From NCBI GenBank assembly GCA_021806865.1, contig JAKAPU010000012.1:1-31900 (forward strand): a stretch of 31,900 nucleotides of DNA, read 5' to 3'. Position numbers and translations under genes: made by a program. Shown here one piece after another: positions 1-8,438 of the stretch. Source of the DNA: an archaeon (lineage in GTDB: Archaea > Thermoproteota > Nitrososphaeria > Nitrososphaerales > CADDZS01). The first letter of the stretch is position 1; each line of letters begins with the position of its first letter. The notes under the pieces were generated by a model. It ran no database searches. It was not told where the DNA came from and saw nothing but the letters and a program-made list of their open reading frames with translations.

Positions 1-126
1 TACGGAACATTTTCAATCGCAGCTGCCAAAATCGTAGGCAAGAGAGGTGCGGTCGCCGGGAACTATGGTTTGAACTTGAGGTCTCTTCAGTGCACAATTC
101 TTCGGGAAATTGATTTGAATACATGA
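1..126 (+). CDS. 3' end of a gene entering from the left edge, possibly methyltransferase-like
   Basis: The first frame is open from base 1 to a TGA at 124-126 and encodes 41 residues. Its beginning (YGTFSIAAAKIVGKRGAV) resembles motif I of SAM-dependent methyltransferases of the FkbM type, where a glycine-rich turn is followed by a helix of this kind. The reading then diverges and stops far too soon for such a domain, since motif I normally lies near the start of the fold. The gene is therefore probably broken shortly after this motif, or the resemblance is accidental. The upstream part lies outside the window, so neither the start nor the family can be confirmed. Confidence 0.33.
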   Translation, partial: YGTFSIAAAKIVGKRGAVAGNYGLNLRSLQCTILREIDLNT

Positions 127-621
127 GATGGAACCGAAAGACACTTCCATATAACAATCGACTTTGGTCGATAAAATTCGATCAGAATCCGTTTCGTATC
201 ATATGATGCAACGCAAGATTTTTCGCGGAGTCATGATGTTCTTCGAGATGCGCAATCTAGACAAGTGCGTAACTGTATAACTGGACCACGAGACTTACAA
301 GAGTATTGTCTTCAAGGTGCAAGACAAGGAGGCTACCGCCCAGATGATCAGGAACCCCTTGCTTCACATTAGAATGATAAAGAATCATTGTTTCTGCATA
401 ATGTGCTAGATGGGCTTGAGATCCGGGGAGTCATTGTTGGTCCCCCTCTTCGAATAATCTTGTAAGTTAATTCTCAATAGGAGATTCGCTCTTTCCCTCC
501 CTTAGACCAGGAGAATCAGACCCGGCACCATGATCGGCCCCCCAAGCGAGATAGAAAGCAAAAAGGAAAAAGCAGAAAGCTGTAAAAAAGAGAAACAGGA
601 ATAGAAGTAGAGCATATAGTG
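127..621. other. Gene-poor stretch with a possible decayed ORF
   Basis: No intact gene is visible. On the plus strand one frame starting with two ATGs at 203 is open to a TAA at 278-280 and continues without another stop to a TAG at 407-409. The two halves look protein-like (for example KSIVFKVQDKEATAQMIRN in the second), so this may be a small gene inactivated by a stop codon. No family is recognised. The remainder, 410-621, shows nothing I can support; it is rich in short purine tracts around 540-610. Confidence 0.3.
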
Positions 622-906
622 TCAAGCGAAGTTCCACGCTCTTGTCTTGTGTATCAAAATCGCTGCCGAACCGATGAGCCCTAGCACCGAGCCAACAATC
701 CTGGCTTTACGATTGGCAGTGGAGTTGGTCGATGATGGCAGTGATGTTGATAATGTTGCGTTGTCTAACAACGTGCGAGTCTCAGTTCCAGCAGTCGCAT
801 CAGCAAAGGCAGTTTGATATTCTGTCGCAAAAAGAATGAGAGTCAATGAACTAGCAACTCGAAACAGCCGTGAAATAGGGCGCCGGAATTTAGATCTGAA
901 AACCAC
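622..906 (-). CDS. Small secreted/membrane-anchored hypothetical protein
   Basis: This 94-residue ORF starts with GTG. It has a basic N-terminus, a hydrophobic stretch at about residues 13-27 and a plausible signal-peptidase site after AFA (about residue 35). A Ser/Thr/Asn-rich middle contains N-glycosylation sequons (NAT, NST), and a hydrophobic segment (about 69-86) follows just before a short basic tail. This is the layout of a small surface protein anchored at its C-terminus. It lies about 80 bases downstream of the last of three membrane protein genes on the same strand and could be the last gene of that unit. No family is recognised. The start codon and the reality of the gene are both uncertain. 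Confidence 0.42.
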   Translation of the reverse strand: MVFRSKFRRPISRLFRVASSLTLILFATEYQTAFADATAGTETRTLLDNATLSTSLPSSTNSTANRKARIVGSVLGLIGSAAILIHKTRAWNFA

Positions 907-985
907 CTAATATTCGACTGGCGCGGAAGCAAAAGCTTACGGCGATATCTTGCGCTGGTCTTCAGCAGCAAGATAGACGCGGTCA

Positions 986-1939
986 TCATATACTTCCCTT
1001 TTTCGCAGACGTTCCTGAGGAGTCGCGCCTCACAAATTGAAAATGAAATTTGATCGGAGCTGCTATCAAAAGAATCATAGACGCATAAACCAATACAGCT
1101 ACTTCAGCCATTAACACAATGTATGAGATTCCTGCACTATTCACTGCAACCACACCGGCTGCAACTATACCAGCGCCACCAGCTAGTGATACCGCAGCCA
1201 GTCCTAAAATTGAGAATGCAACTTTTTGCCGAACGAATTGCGGTGAGGAGCCTGTGAATAATCCTTCGAGCACCGAAAGCACCAACACGCCAAGAACTAG
1301 CGAGACAGTGACTGCTGCAAATGCGAAATGAATTGCGACTGCGGTTGCATAGAGTGAAGTGAGCGCGGTAGCCAGGGAAATTGTCCTTGTTGCGACCCCA
1401 GCTATCACTGTCAACGACAACGATACTAAGGTAAGCAAGGCCATCGCAGTAACCGATGAAGGTTTCATCCCACCTTGAGCTTTGGCTTTGACCGTTCTCG
1501 TTGCCTTCGATATCGAGTAGCCTGTTGCAGGCATGCCGATTCCCATTGCCGCAATCATCGAAAAGCTCGTAATGGTGATCTGATTGGCGCTTGAAGTGTT
1601 GCCCAAGAGTAAAAATCCTGTGAATCCGGCTAGCACCATAACCAGGAAAAGCACGAGGTTCAAACTCGCAATCACTTTCTCGCGTTGCAGTGCCGCAAGA
1701 AATGCAATCGCCGCAGTCAGACTCGCAAAAGTCGATGCCATGGTAACATGTATGATTACATCTGGCTGGATCACTGAAATCTGTGTTCCCACGACGGTGG
1801 CGAGCCATATGCCAAAAACATATGTGAGAGCAAGGAAGAGAGCCTGAATGTACATCAGGCGCAGGAGCCGTCTTGTCTGGAGGATACGTACTTCGGGAAG
1901 GACTTCATCCGAAGCGTATACGTTTTCTTGCAAGGCCAA
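986..1939 (-). CDS. Polytopic membrane protein, third of three tandem paralogue-like genes
   Basis: This 317-residue protein has about eight hydrophobic segments and almost no soluble domain. It appears to be built of two four-helix halves. The first half opens with a Tyr-rich/aromatic helix (MYIQALFLALTYVFG), followed after about 20 residues by a helix starting IIHVTMA. The second half repeats the idea with AIHFAFAAVT. The same aromatic helix followed by an H-x-x-x-A helix is seen in the two genes immediately upstream, which suggests tandem duplication. A conserved in-membrane His raises the possibility of haem or metal binding, but that is inference. It starts 16 bases after the preceding gene, so it is probably in one transcript with it. 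No named family is recognised. Confidence 0.75.
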   Translation of the reverse strand: MALQENVYASDEVLPEVRILQTRRLLRLMYIQALFLALTYVFGIWLATVVGTQISVIQPDVIIHVTMASTFASLTAAIAFLAALQREKVIASLNLVLFLVMVLAGFTGFLLLGNTSSANQITITSFSMIAAMGIGMPATGYSISKATRTVKAKAQGGMKPSSVTAMALLTLVSLSLTVIAGVATRTISLATALTSLYATAVAIHFAFAAVTVSLVLGVLVLSVLEGLFTGSSPQFVRQKVAFSILGLAAVSLAGGAGIVAAGVVAVNSAGISYIVLMAEVAVLVYASMILLIAAPIKFHFQFVRRDSSGTSAKKGSI

Positions 1940-1955
1940 GTCTTATCTCCCCTTT

Positions 1956-2471
1956 CTACCTTCGATTGTATGCCTCGATCAGCCTGACAGCTCTCACTAT
2001 CTTCAAAGTTGCGTAGTATGATAGGAAGATTGCAAGCATGAACAGGAGTGACATTTCCCACCCAGCTGCGAGTGTAGTTGCCCCCGAGATTCTCGAACCG
2101 CCAGTCGACAAGAATATTACTCCTCCAGCGGTGGCGGCAGCAATAGATGCGACAGCTCCCAGGCCGAACATTGCAACTTGCTTCATTCCATAGACGAATC
2201 CCACCGTCATAATGATGAATGTCAAGGTAAAATTACCAATCGCAAACAACATGTGTACCAGGTTGAAGAAGTTGCTTATGTTGACGGTGCTCACTCCCGA
2301 GGTTATGTAGATGTTAACGTACATTCCAGTTACAAACAGAAAGAAGTACAAAACGAAATTCACATAACTTAGTTTCAGTGTCGTCCTAAGGCCCCGAAGG
2401 CCGAGGTTTCCAAGCTCTTCTCCCTCTAGAAGCGGAACCACTGGTTTGGCTTCCAATTTAGTTTCCATCAC
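1956..2471 (-). CDS. Four-helix membrane protein, second of three tandem paralogue-like genes
   Basis: This 171-residue protein has an N-terminal soluble tail of about 30 residues and then four hydrophobic helices. The first helix has the sequence YVNFVLYFFLFVTGMYVNIY, which closely parallels YVQFCYYWGTFAAGMYTNYY in the upstream neighbour. The second helix starts with LVHMLFAI, again placing a His at the start of helix two as in both neighbours. Its start overlaps the end of the upstream gene by 14 bases, so the two are likely translationally coupled. It corresponds to the minimal four-helix unit, of which the downstream gene looks like a doubled version. The function is unknown. Confidence 0.78.
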   Translation of the reverse strand: MMETKLEAKPVVPLLEGEELGNLGLRGLRTTLKLSYVNFVLYFFLFVTGMYVNIYITSGVSTVNISNFFNLVHMLFAIGNFTLTFIIMTVGFVYGMKQVAMFGLGAVASIAAATAGGVIFLSTGGSRISGATTLAAGWEMSLLFMLAIFLSYYATLKIVRAVRLIEAYNRR

Positions 2472-3204
2472 TCCCTCGTGATAGCTGGATGCTTCGCTGC
2501 AGAACTTCAGCGGATTTCAGCCGGACGTCTTCTCTGACTATGAATATTCTGCTCAGAAGGGTAAGGAATACTGCTACGGCAAATACGGAAGCCATGGTCA
2601 ATGAAGCAGGACTCGCAATCGACAAATTATTTATCGCGAAAGTAGAGGAAAACAGGAAAAGTGGGCCCATGACGAATCCTATACTCCTGACGCCGATTGC
2701 TGCCGCGTGGAGACTGACAACGTTCTTCAGTCGAACTTTCCTTGCCAGATAGATTACCGGGATGCTCATGCTCGTGCTCAGGATTGCCATGAGTATATGG
2801 GTGAAAAGGTCCGGAGCTAGAATCACATCGGAAACTATGCTCACAAGAGTTGGCTGCAAGTTCCGGGGAATCACGTAATAGTAGTTCGTGTACATTCCTG
2901 CAGCAAATGTCCCCCAGTAGTAACAAAATTGTACATACAGCAGAAGAAAGAGATGATGAAGCGTGTCACGGGTCTTCTCATTCTCAGATACACCCACCTC
3001 AGCGGGGCGTCTCACGTTGTAGAGGACGAATGCAATCGTTGTCACTAACAGTATCGCACCGATGCCATAAACAACAAGTGATGCCCTAATGCCAAGACCG
3101 AGGAATATGAGGCCACTGAAAGCAAACAATACCAGCATCATCAGTGCGTTCAAACTCAACCGGCCTTTACTCGTTTGATCACTGACGGTTGCAGTCAAGG
3201 GCAT
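2458..3204 (-). CDS. Membrane protein, first of three tandem paralogue-like genes
   Basis: This 248-residue protein has two N-terminal hydrophobic helices (about residues 18-62), a short soluble loop and then four more helices. Helix three carries the Tyr-rich motif YVQFCYYWGTFAAGMYTNYY; helix four begins LFTHILMAI. Both motifs align with the two downstream genes without gaps in the helices. The last 30 residues are basic and probably cytoplasmic. It is the first gene of a three-gene unit (overlapping the second by 14 bases) and has a TATA-like AT-rich box at 3268-3276 upstream. I do not recognise the family. Proximity to the Rieske/cytochrome b operon makes a respiratory or haem-related role conceivable but unproven. 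Confidence 0.75.
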   Translation of the reverse strand: MPLTATVSDQTSKGRLSLNALMMLVLFAFSGLIFLGLGIRASLVVYGIGAILLVTTIAFVLYNVRRPAEVGVSENEKTRDTLHHLFLLLYVQFCYYWGTFAAGMYTNYYYVIPRNLQPTLVSIVSDVILAPDLFTHILMAILSTSMSIPVIYLARKVRLKNVVSLHAAAIGVRSIGFVMGPLFLFSSTFAINNLSIASPASLTMASVFAVAVFLTLLSRIFIVREDVRLKSAEVLQRSIQLSRGSDGN

Positions 3205-3520
3205 GATTCAAACTCCAGCGAGTCTGAGCGTTCTCTTCTCATTTTCCAATCTAGGTCCCCAACTACGAATATATTAATGGTGTCAAAGTGTTCTGTCAAG
3301 ATACCGGCCCGTCAAGGCTATTATCAAAAGTCAGACCGTATATCTTTCTTCACGTTTCGCAGAAACAAGGTCTGTTGAAGATTGAGTTTCGAAGAGATCT
3401 TTTTTCGTCAAGGCGATAATGATTGCGTTCATGCGGGATTCTCTTACGCTATCCCTCTGAAGTCTATCGCGTTATGAGTCGGCAGAAAGGTCGAAGAGGA
3501 AAATAGCAATGCTCTAACAA
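3205..3520. other. Divergent intergenic region
   Basis: This region separates the minus-strand membrane-protein unit from the plus-strand small gene at 3521. An AT-rich box (AATATATTA, 3268-3276) is a candidate archaeal TATA element for the minus-strand unit, implying a leader of about 35-40 bases. No convincing gene or RNA is seen; the open frames here have atypical composition. Confidence 0.35.
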
Positions 3521-3721
3521 ATGGGAAGGAAGAAGAAGGCTATGCTTCCCATAGGAAGAGCGTACAAGTTTAATGACTGGATCATAATAGAAGAAATCAA
3601 TGCTTCCTACAACCCCGTGACCGAGCACGTAATCTTCAATTTGGGCGAGGGCTTTTCCACTCTTGCAACAGAGGACATGCAAGAGTTTCTCAAAAGTTTG
3701 GTTACTGAAAGAAAAGAATAG
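3521..3721 (+). CDS. Small hypothetical protein (66 aa)
   Basis: The ORF starts with ATG and ends with TAG, with a basic N-terminus (MGRKKKAMLPIGRAY). The body, with segments such as DWIIIEEINASYNPVTEHVIF and an acidic/basic C-terminus, looks like a compact soluble protein with alternating beta-type hydrophobics. A weak purine-rich tract (GAAGAGGAAAA) lies about 15 bases upstream. It stands alone between divergent and convergent neighbours. The antisense frame is also open but has a Cys/His-rich random appearance, so the plus frame is preferred. No family is recognised. Confidence 0.5.
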   Translation: MGRKKKAMLPIGRAYKFNDWIIIEEINASYNPVTEHVIFNLGEGFSTLATEDMQEFLKSLVTERKE

Positions 3722-3937
3722 CCAAGTGCTCCTAATCCCTCTCTTATTCTAGCAGCAGTAGATTGATAACATGATTCCTTCTCTTTCCTCATTTGTTCTT
3801 GGTGAAGGACGTTCTCGTAAAGTCCCAAGAGGCTGGCATCTCCGTTCTGATCTTGAAATCAGATGTAAACTGAATCCCCGATGGCCCAGAAGTCTGTGAT
3901 TGTCGGTCTGATTGGTGGGGCGATGAGTTAGCACTGC

Positions 3938-4192
3938 CTAGACGAACGCTAGGCTTAACATGATCGCCATCGCGAACAACCACATGCTGAACCAGAGGAC
4001 GGCGAGGTGCCCGAAGTCCTCATGCATGTAGACATAGAGCAACATGGCGATGGTGAAGAACTCGGACCCTAGGAGCGCTGCGAACTGATTCTGCTGCGAG
4101 ATTGGGTTGAAGAACCACATGGCTACGCCCGCCACCACCAAGTATACTGACAGCGGGATGGCTGCAAAGCCTCGCAAGTCGCGGGCGCTCAT
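3938..4192 (-). CDS. Small membrane subunit of the cytochrome b/Rieske operon
   Basis: This 84-residue protein is almost entirely hydrophobic, with about three membrane helices separated by short loops (SQQNQ, YMHEDFGH). Its start overlaps the stop of the cytochrome b gene by four bases (ATGA type), implying translational coupling. In Archaea that encode a Rieske/cytochrome b complex, a small hydrophobic ORF often accompanies the two catalytic genes, so an accessory subunit of the complex is the natural reading. It has two His residues (H57 and H62) near the predicted membrane border. No catalytic motif is visible and its exact role is unknown. Confidence 0.7.
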   Translation of the reverse strand: MSARDLRGFAAIPLSVYLVVAGVAMWFFNPISQQNQFAALLGSEFFTIAMLLYVYMHEDFGHLAVLWFSMWLFAMAIMLSLAFV

Positions 4193-5682
4193 AGTCCCTT
4201 GACCCTCTCATTGATTCTGACAAGCCTCTTCACCATGATGGACATCAGAGCGAAACTGGCCAACAGAGTCACAAGGCTGACAAACAGCACACCCATCTGG
4301 CTCTGGGGAGCGCCAAGAGTGTCGACAAACGAGGCAAACGCAATGCTTCCCACTAGCAACAGCATAACGAAGGCACCCGTCATCACAGGTACCTTGAACG
4401 GGATCCTCAATGCCCTAATTATGGATGCGTCTGATCGTGGTGCCGGAGTGGAGGGGGTCACCCGAGGTGCTCTCGGCTTCCTCTTCCACCAAATGAGCCA
4501 GACGGCGCCAATGGTCGCTAACGCAGGGACTGCCAGGCCTATTGTGGATTGCATGACTGGGATGTCTTGGCCTGGGGTGAGGTATCCCCATATCGTGAGC
4601 CAAATGAGTTCGACGACGAACACCAGCCCCAGGGTCGAATAAACTGGCCTCTGCATTGGATTCCGCCTATGGTTCCTGTCGACGAAGGGAAGCAGAATTG
4701 CTAAAATGAGACCTACCGTGACTAGCGCCATGGCGTCTGGCTCGTGGACACCTGCGAAGAACCCTAGCTTCAGCAGTTGATAGAGCGAAATGAAGTACCA
4801 GTCGGGTCTAGCCGTATAGTTGGCAGCCGCAGCGACGGAGTACTCAGGAGGGAGTGACAAGGGGAAGATGACCGCCACGGCCAGAAGCAGACCCATGAAG
4901 ACTGCTCCGATCATCATAAGATAGGAGAGTACTCCTGGGAACCATGCGTAGTGCCTCACTTCCTGCTTTATTCCCGTGGGAGGCTCGGAGGCGCCATGAG
5001 TCTCGAACATGTACATCTTTCCAACGAAAAGCAACAGAAGAACAGCGGGCAGCACCAAGACATGAAGATCGAGGAACCGAGTAAGCTCTGCGGAATTGCT
5101 AGTGGTTCCTGCGGCGAGAAACGTCACAATCTTGGCCAACTGAGGAGGAAGAAGGCCAATCATGCTTATTGAGACGTCAGTCGCAGACTTTGACACAACT
5201 GTCCACGGAAGTAGATAACCGGTTAGCCCCATCATCAGGGTTACAATGCCCATTAACATGCCGGTGACCCACATCATCTCCCTTGGCTTCTTATGAACGC
5301 TGGCAAAGTAACCACGCATAAGATGCAGGAATGTCAGGAGGATCATCGCGTAAGCGCCATACAAGTGCACAGTTTCTACAAGCTCGCCGAAAGGCACCGT
5401 GTGCATTATGGTCATAGTCGATGAATATGCCTGTTCAGGAGTAGGCACATAGTAAAGCAGCATTAGGCAACCAGTCAGGACCTGGATGCCGAAGGCCATT
5501 ATAGCAAGAGCACCGAGCCAATAGAAGGGATTCAGGCTGTACGAAGGTGCAGGCTTTAGCATGGTGTTTGTGAAGCCGACGCGGTTGTCAACCCATTTTG
5601 TCAGATTCTCTGGTGTAAGGCTCTGTTTTGTCTTCTTGGCCTTTCCTATGGCCTTCTCCACGAGCTTACGTACACTAGGCAC
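4189..5682 (-). CDS. Cytochrome b (b/b6-type) of an archaeal complex III-like enzyme
   Basis: This 497-residue membrane protein should oxidise quinol and pass electrons between two b haems, partnering the Rieske protein encoded six bases upstream. Helix B carries H106 and H120 (spacing 14), the usual ligand pair. Helix D has H207 in a typical HxxxLP setting, but the residue at b6 spacing 15 is K222, not His; the next His is H229. The Qo-site motif is PDWYF (about 293-297), the PEWY equivalent. The b6 and subunit IV parts are fused in one chain, and a C-terminal extension (about 430-490) adds two further helices. The ATG start follows a short basic N-terminus. The Rieske, cytochrome b and small-subunit genes form a tight operon. 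Confidence 0.93.
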   Translation of the reverse strand: MPSVRKLVEKAIGKAKKTKQSLTPENLTKWVDNRVGFTNTMLKPAPSYSLNPFYWLGALAIMAFGIQVLTGCLMLLYYVPTPEQAYSSTMTIMHTVPFGELVETVHLYGAYAMILLTFLHLMRGYFASVHKKPREMMWVTGMLMGIVTLMMGLTGYLLPWTVVSKSATDVSISMIGLLPPQLAKIVTFLAAGTTSNSAELTRFLDLHVLVLPAVLLLLFVGKMYMFETHGASEPPTGIKQEVRHYAWFPGVLSYLMMIGAVFMGLLLAVAVIFPLSLPPEYSVAAAANYTARPDWYFISLYQLLKLGFFAGVHEPDAMALVTVGLILAILLPFVDRNHRRNPMQRPVYSTLGLVFVVELIWLTIWGYLTPGQDIPVMQSTIGLAVPALATIGAVWLIWWKRKPRAPRVTPSTPAPRSDASIIRALRIPFKVPVMTGAFVMLLLVGSIAFASFVDTLGAPQSQMGVLFVSLVTLLASFALMSIMVKRLVRINERVKGL

Positions 5683-5688
5683 TATTGC

Positions 5689-6441
5689 TTAACCCCCAGA
5701 ACCTGAGCTCGAACTCGAAGTTGTGATGGTGCTGGAACTCGAAGTAGATCCTGTACTGGACTGCGTCGTCGAAACTGTATCAGTTACCTCGGTCCCCCCT
5801 GTCAAGTCTGCCTCTAGGACGGCGCTCGGTTCTACGGCTCCAGTATCATGGCCGAAGATGCTGGGAGGCCCCATCGATGTAGCAAATATGTCACCAGAGG
5901 ACTCGTCGAGTTCCAAGTTCACCATAGGAACAGGCCTGGGCGCAGGCCCCCCGATCACAGCGCCCTCCTGGGTGAAGCTGTAGTGACTACCATGGCAACA
6001 GCAGTAACCTCCGTCAACGGGCATCTTGTATGATGCGTTGCATACGGGCGAGTCTCCCTTTGGGACGAACGCATAGATGCAACCCAGGTGCTGGCAGATA
6101 AGGCTGAACGCCACGATGTCTTCGTTCGGCCCGATCCCCTTCTCGGCCTTCACCCCCAGTTTCACTAGGACGTTCGGTGTATTAGTCAGCGGATAATTGA
6201 AGTTGATTGGCTTAAGATCCTGAAGATCCCTTATGTTCGCAACCTTTACCTTGGGCCACACCAATTTTACTCCCGCGCTTGGAACGAAAGTCAGATAGTC
6301 CGTGAGAAACCCCCCGACTCCGACTATTGTCCCGATAACCCCCAGAGCGACAAGGGCCTTCAGGAAGTCGCGCCTTTCTTTCACCTTATTACCACTGGGA
6401 TCACTTCGCGGAGCTTCTTTCTTGTCCTCCTGATCGCCCAT
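5689..6441 (-). CDS. Rieske iron-sulfur protein with twin-arginine signal
   Basis: This 250-residue protein accepts electrons from quinol at cytochrome b through a [2Fe-2S] cluster. The cluster motifs are complete: CQHLGC (116-121) and CCCHGSHY (147-154), giving ligands C116, H118, C147 and H150, with C121 and C149 able to form the stabilising disulfide. The N-terminus has a twin-arginine motif RRDFLK (23-28) followed by a hydrophobic segment (about 29-48), so it is probably exported by Tat and kept as a membrane anchor. The last 40 residues are a Ser/Thr/Gly-rich tail that could be glycosylated. Its gene precedes cytochrome b with a six-base gap. Confidence 0.94.
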   Translation of the reverse strand: MGDQEDKKEAPRSDPSGNKVKERRDFLKALVALGVIGTIVGVGGFLTDYLTFVPSAGVKLVWPKVKVANIRDLQDLKPINFNYPLTNTPNVLVKLGVKAEKGIGPNEDIVAFSLICQHLGCIYAFVPKGDSPVCNASYKMPVDGGYCCCHGSHYSFTQEGAVIGGPAPRPVPMVNLELDESSGDIFATSMGPPSIFGHDTGAVEPSAVLEADLTGGTEVTDTVSTTQSSTGSTSSSSTITTSSSSSGSGG

Positions 6442-6621
6442 TTCGAGATACTCTTTTGGAGTATTCTAGAAAAGCCTTCTCTATGTAGGGATAATCCGTC
6501 ATCGTAGACGCAAATTTGCCCTAGATTGTTCTTGATCCCTTCTTCCAGCCATACTTTCACTCCTCCTCTCCTTCGTGAAACCATATGTTTTGGTGACGGA
6601 ATAACTCGGTCAGAAAACGAA

Positions 6622-7602
6622 TCACGCATGTAGTCTGGGAAGAAATCTAGAAGTCGCCGTTTTCTTCTTCTTCAATCGGATCAAGCTGTCTATTTGTCCG
6701 TGTATTGACTTTCTGTACTGCATGAGCGTTTCCCTCACGACCCATTCCTCGTTCTCGTCAAGAGAGTCCAATACTTCATCCATTCTCGTCATACATAGCC
6801 TCAGTGATGCGATGTACTTGCTGAACGCCCGGTCGAGAACATGTTGTCGAACCTCCTGCATAGAAAAGCGATAGGAAAATAGTGATTTGTCACTCTCCTC
6901 TTGCTCCTGTTTACAATCAAATTCGCTCCTCTTTCTTGGAACAAGCTGTTTTGGAATATCAGTTCTATTGCAACAACTTTTCGTCATGTCGCTGACAATG
7001 TGTCGTAATTCACTGCTAGTAGCCACCTTCCCTTCTACTACAAGTTCCGTAATCACCTCGGCAATTTGTTCATCGTCCACCAGCGGCAAAATTTCTTGTG
7101 CCATTCCGACTTTTGCGCTCCGCAAAATTTGTTCCTGAGTCTTCTCAGGGAGTTTTAGTAATGATATCCTTCTGCTAACGTACGATGGACTCTTCCCTAT
7201 TTGTCGTGCGAGATCTGACTCACTGCCGTATCCCAAATCATCCACGTATTTCTTGAATGCCTTTGCTTCCTCAAGAGGGTTGAGAGTCTTGCGCTGAACG
7301 TTCTCGACAAGCGATGCCTCGTACGCTTCCTTATCGTCAAACTCTGCTACATAGCAAGGGATCATCTTAATGTCAAGTCTCTTGCATGCTTCGAGTCTTC
7401 TGTTTCCTGCAACGACTTCGAAAAACAGATCATCTGTCTGCCTCACAACTATGGGCGAAAGCAAGCCATTCTTCATTATAGACAATGCCAATTCGTCTAG
7501 CGCACCAAGCTCGCTTCGCAGTGGTGATCCGGATCCGTGAATCCTGCTGACTTTAATATGTTCTACGAAGCCTTGGGTTGTCACAATTTCTGAGCTTTTC
7601 AT
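6622..7602 (-). CDS. ParB/Spo0J-like DNA-binding protein
   Basis: The protein has the ParB N-terminal (CTPase/nuclease-fold) domain with the box GNRRLEACKRL, followed by box II ENVQRKTLNPLEEA, then a helix-turn-helix in the segment SESDLARQIGKSPSYVSRRI. The basic C-terminal third is unlike bacterial ParB dimerisation domains and ends KKKKTATSR. I chose the ATG at 7602 (326 residues) because the ParB domain starts about 15 residues later; an open frame extends 22 residues further upstream to 7668 with an atypical Cys-rich sequence. No ParA/Soj ATPase gene is adjacent, so it may act as a stand-alone nucleoid or plasmid-type partition factor or a transcription regulator. Family assignment is firm; the role is inferred. 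Confidence 0.88.
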   Translation of the reverse strand: MKSSEIVTTQGFVEHIKVSRIHGSGSPLRSELGALDELALSIMKNGLLSPIVVRQTDDLFFEVVAGNRRLEACKRLDIKMIPCYVAEFDDKEAYEASLVENVQRKTLNPLEEAKAFKKYVDDLGYGSESDLARQIGKSPSYVSRRISLLKLPEKTQEQILRSAKVGMAQEILPLVDDEQIAEVITELVVEGKVATSSELRHIVSDMTKSCCNRTDIPKQLVPRKRSEFDCKQEQEESDKSLFSYRFSMQEVRQHVLDRAFSKYIASLRLCMTRMDEVLDSLDENEEWVVRETLMQYRKSIHGQIDSLIRLKKKKTATSRFLPRLHA

Positions 7603-7880
7603 TTTGATCAGACAGCATTGCTCAACCATACAATTTCTTAGTGTTGGTACAATCCTCAAAATCACCAATGTCTTCTACAGCGAGTACCCGATCTGGCAGA
7701 AAATAGAATTCCAAAGATTAGTAGACTTCCTGAAAGTTATCTGAAATGATATGAAACAATGAAGGTGATGACAGCGGCCCGCTATCGTAACACAATGCAA
7801 GATTGTGGTGCGGACCCCTCTAGAAGGAGAACACTTCACGGAGGACAGTTGGGGGAGGGTCAGGGAGGGGGGTCTGAAAA

Positions 7881-8438
7881 ATGGTCTACAAATCAAAGTG
7901 GATGCCAGACGAAAAGATTCAGATAGTGCTTGAGTCTCTCAACACGAACATCTACGCATCCGAGCTGTGCAGGAAACACAGTGTGGGCCCCAACGCCTTC
8001 TATTCATGGAGAGAGAAGTTCATTCAGGGAGGCAAGCTCGCTCTGTCAGGCTCACTCAAAGATCCAGCCAAGGAAAAGGATGCCGAAATCCAAAGGCTGA
8101 AGCAGCTCATAGCGGAGCTCACAATCGCAAATGACTATTCAAAAAAAACTTTGGTGATGTGGCAGCCTGTAACCTTTTCAGTCCAGTCGAGGAAGATGCG
8201 ACCGATGGAAGTGTCTGAACCCCTCGTGGTTAATCGGACACATGGTGCTAGTAATAGCCTGTGTGAAAGCTCCGAGGATAATGCCCCAGTCCTAGCAAGA
8301 GGAGACTGCACTGTGGGGCTAACAAACAGCTGGGCCGTACGGCATCTTAGAGGGCTTGCAGGAAACCTGATTATGGCTGAAAAAAGTCTGTTATCAAGGC
8401 GCCTGCATTCTACTCGGCAATGTCACGGCGCGATGTAG
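7881..8438 (+). pseudogene. IS3-type transposase orfA, truncated, with non-homologous tail
   Basis: Residues 1 to about 92 match the small orfA protein of IS3-like elements: a helix-turn-helix (KIQIVLESLN to HSVGPNAFYSWREKF) followed by a leucine-zipper-like coil around KDAEIQRLKQLIAELTIAN. Homology ends at about base 8155, where intact proteins normally terminate within a few residues or fuse to orfB. The remaining 90 codons look like random open frame. No orfB (DDE integrase core) could be found downstream, so the element is inactive. A purine-rich stretch at about 7800-7875, with a G-rich run before the ATG, is probably part of the element's left end. Confidence 0.75.

Noticed and set aside
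203..409. Selenoprotein or stop-codon read-through gene
   Set aside because: The in-frame stop is TAA and no SECIS-like stem was noticed.
1137..1808. Long minus-strand frame of 223 codons inside the third membrane protein gene
   Set aside because: It has Cys/Arg/His-rich random composition, whereas the overlapping frame gives clean membrane helices.
3205..3520. Search for a tRNA or small RNA gene
   Set aside because: No T-loop (GTTCGA-type) with matching stems was found here or in other gaps; GGTTCGA-like strings elsewhere lack cloverleaf partners.
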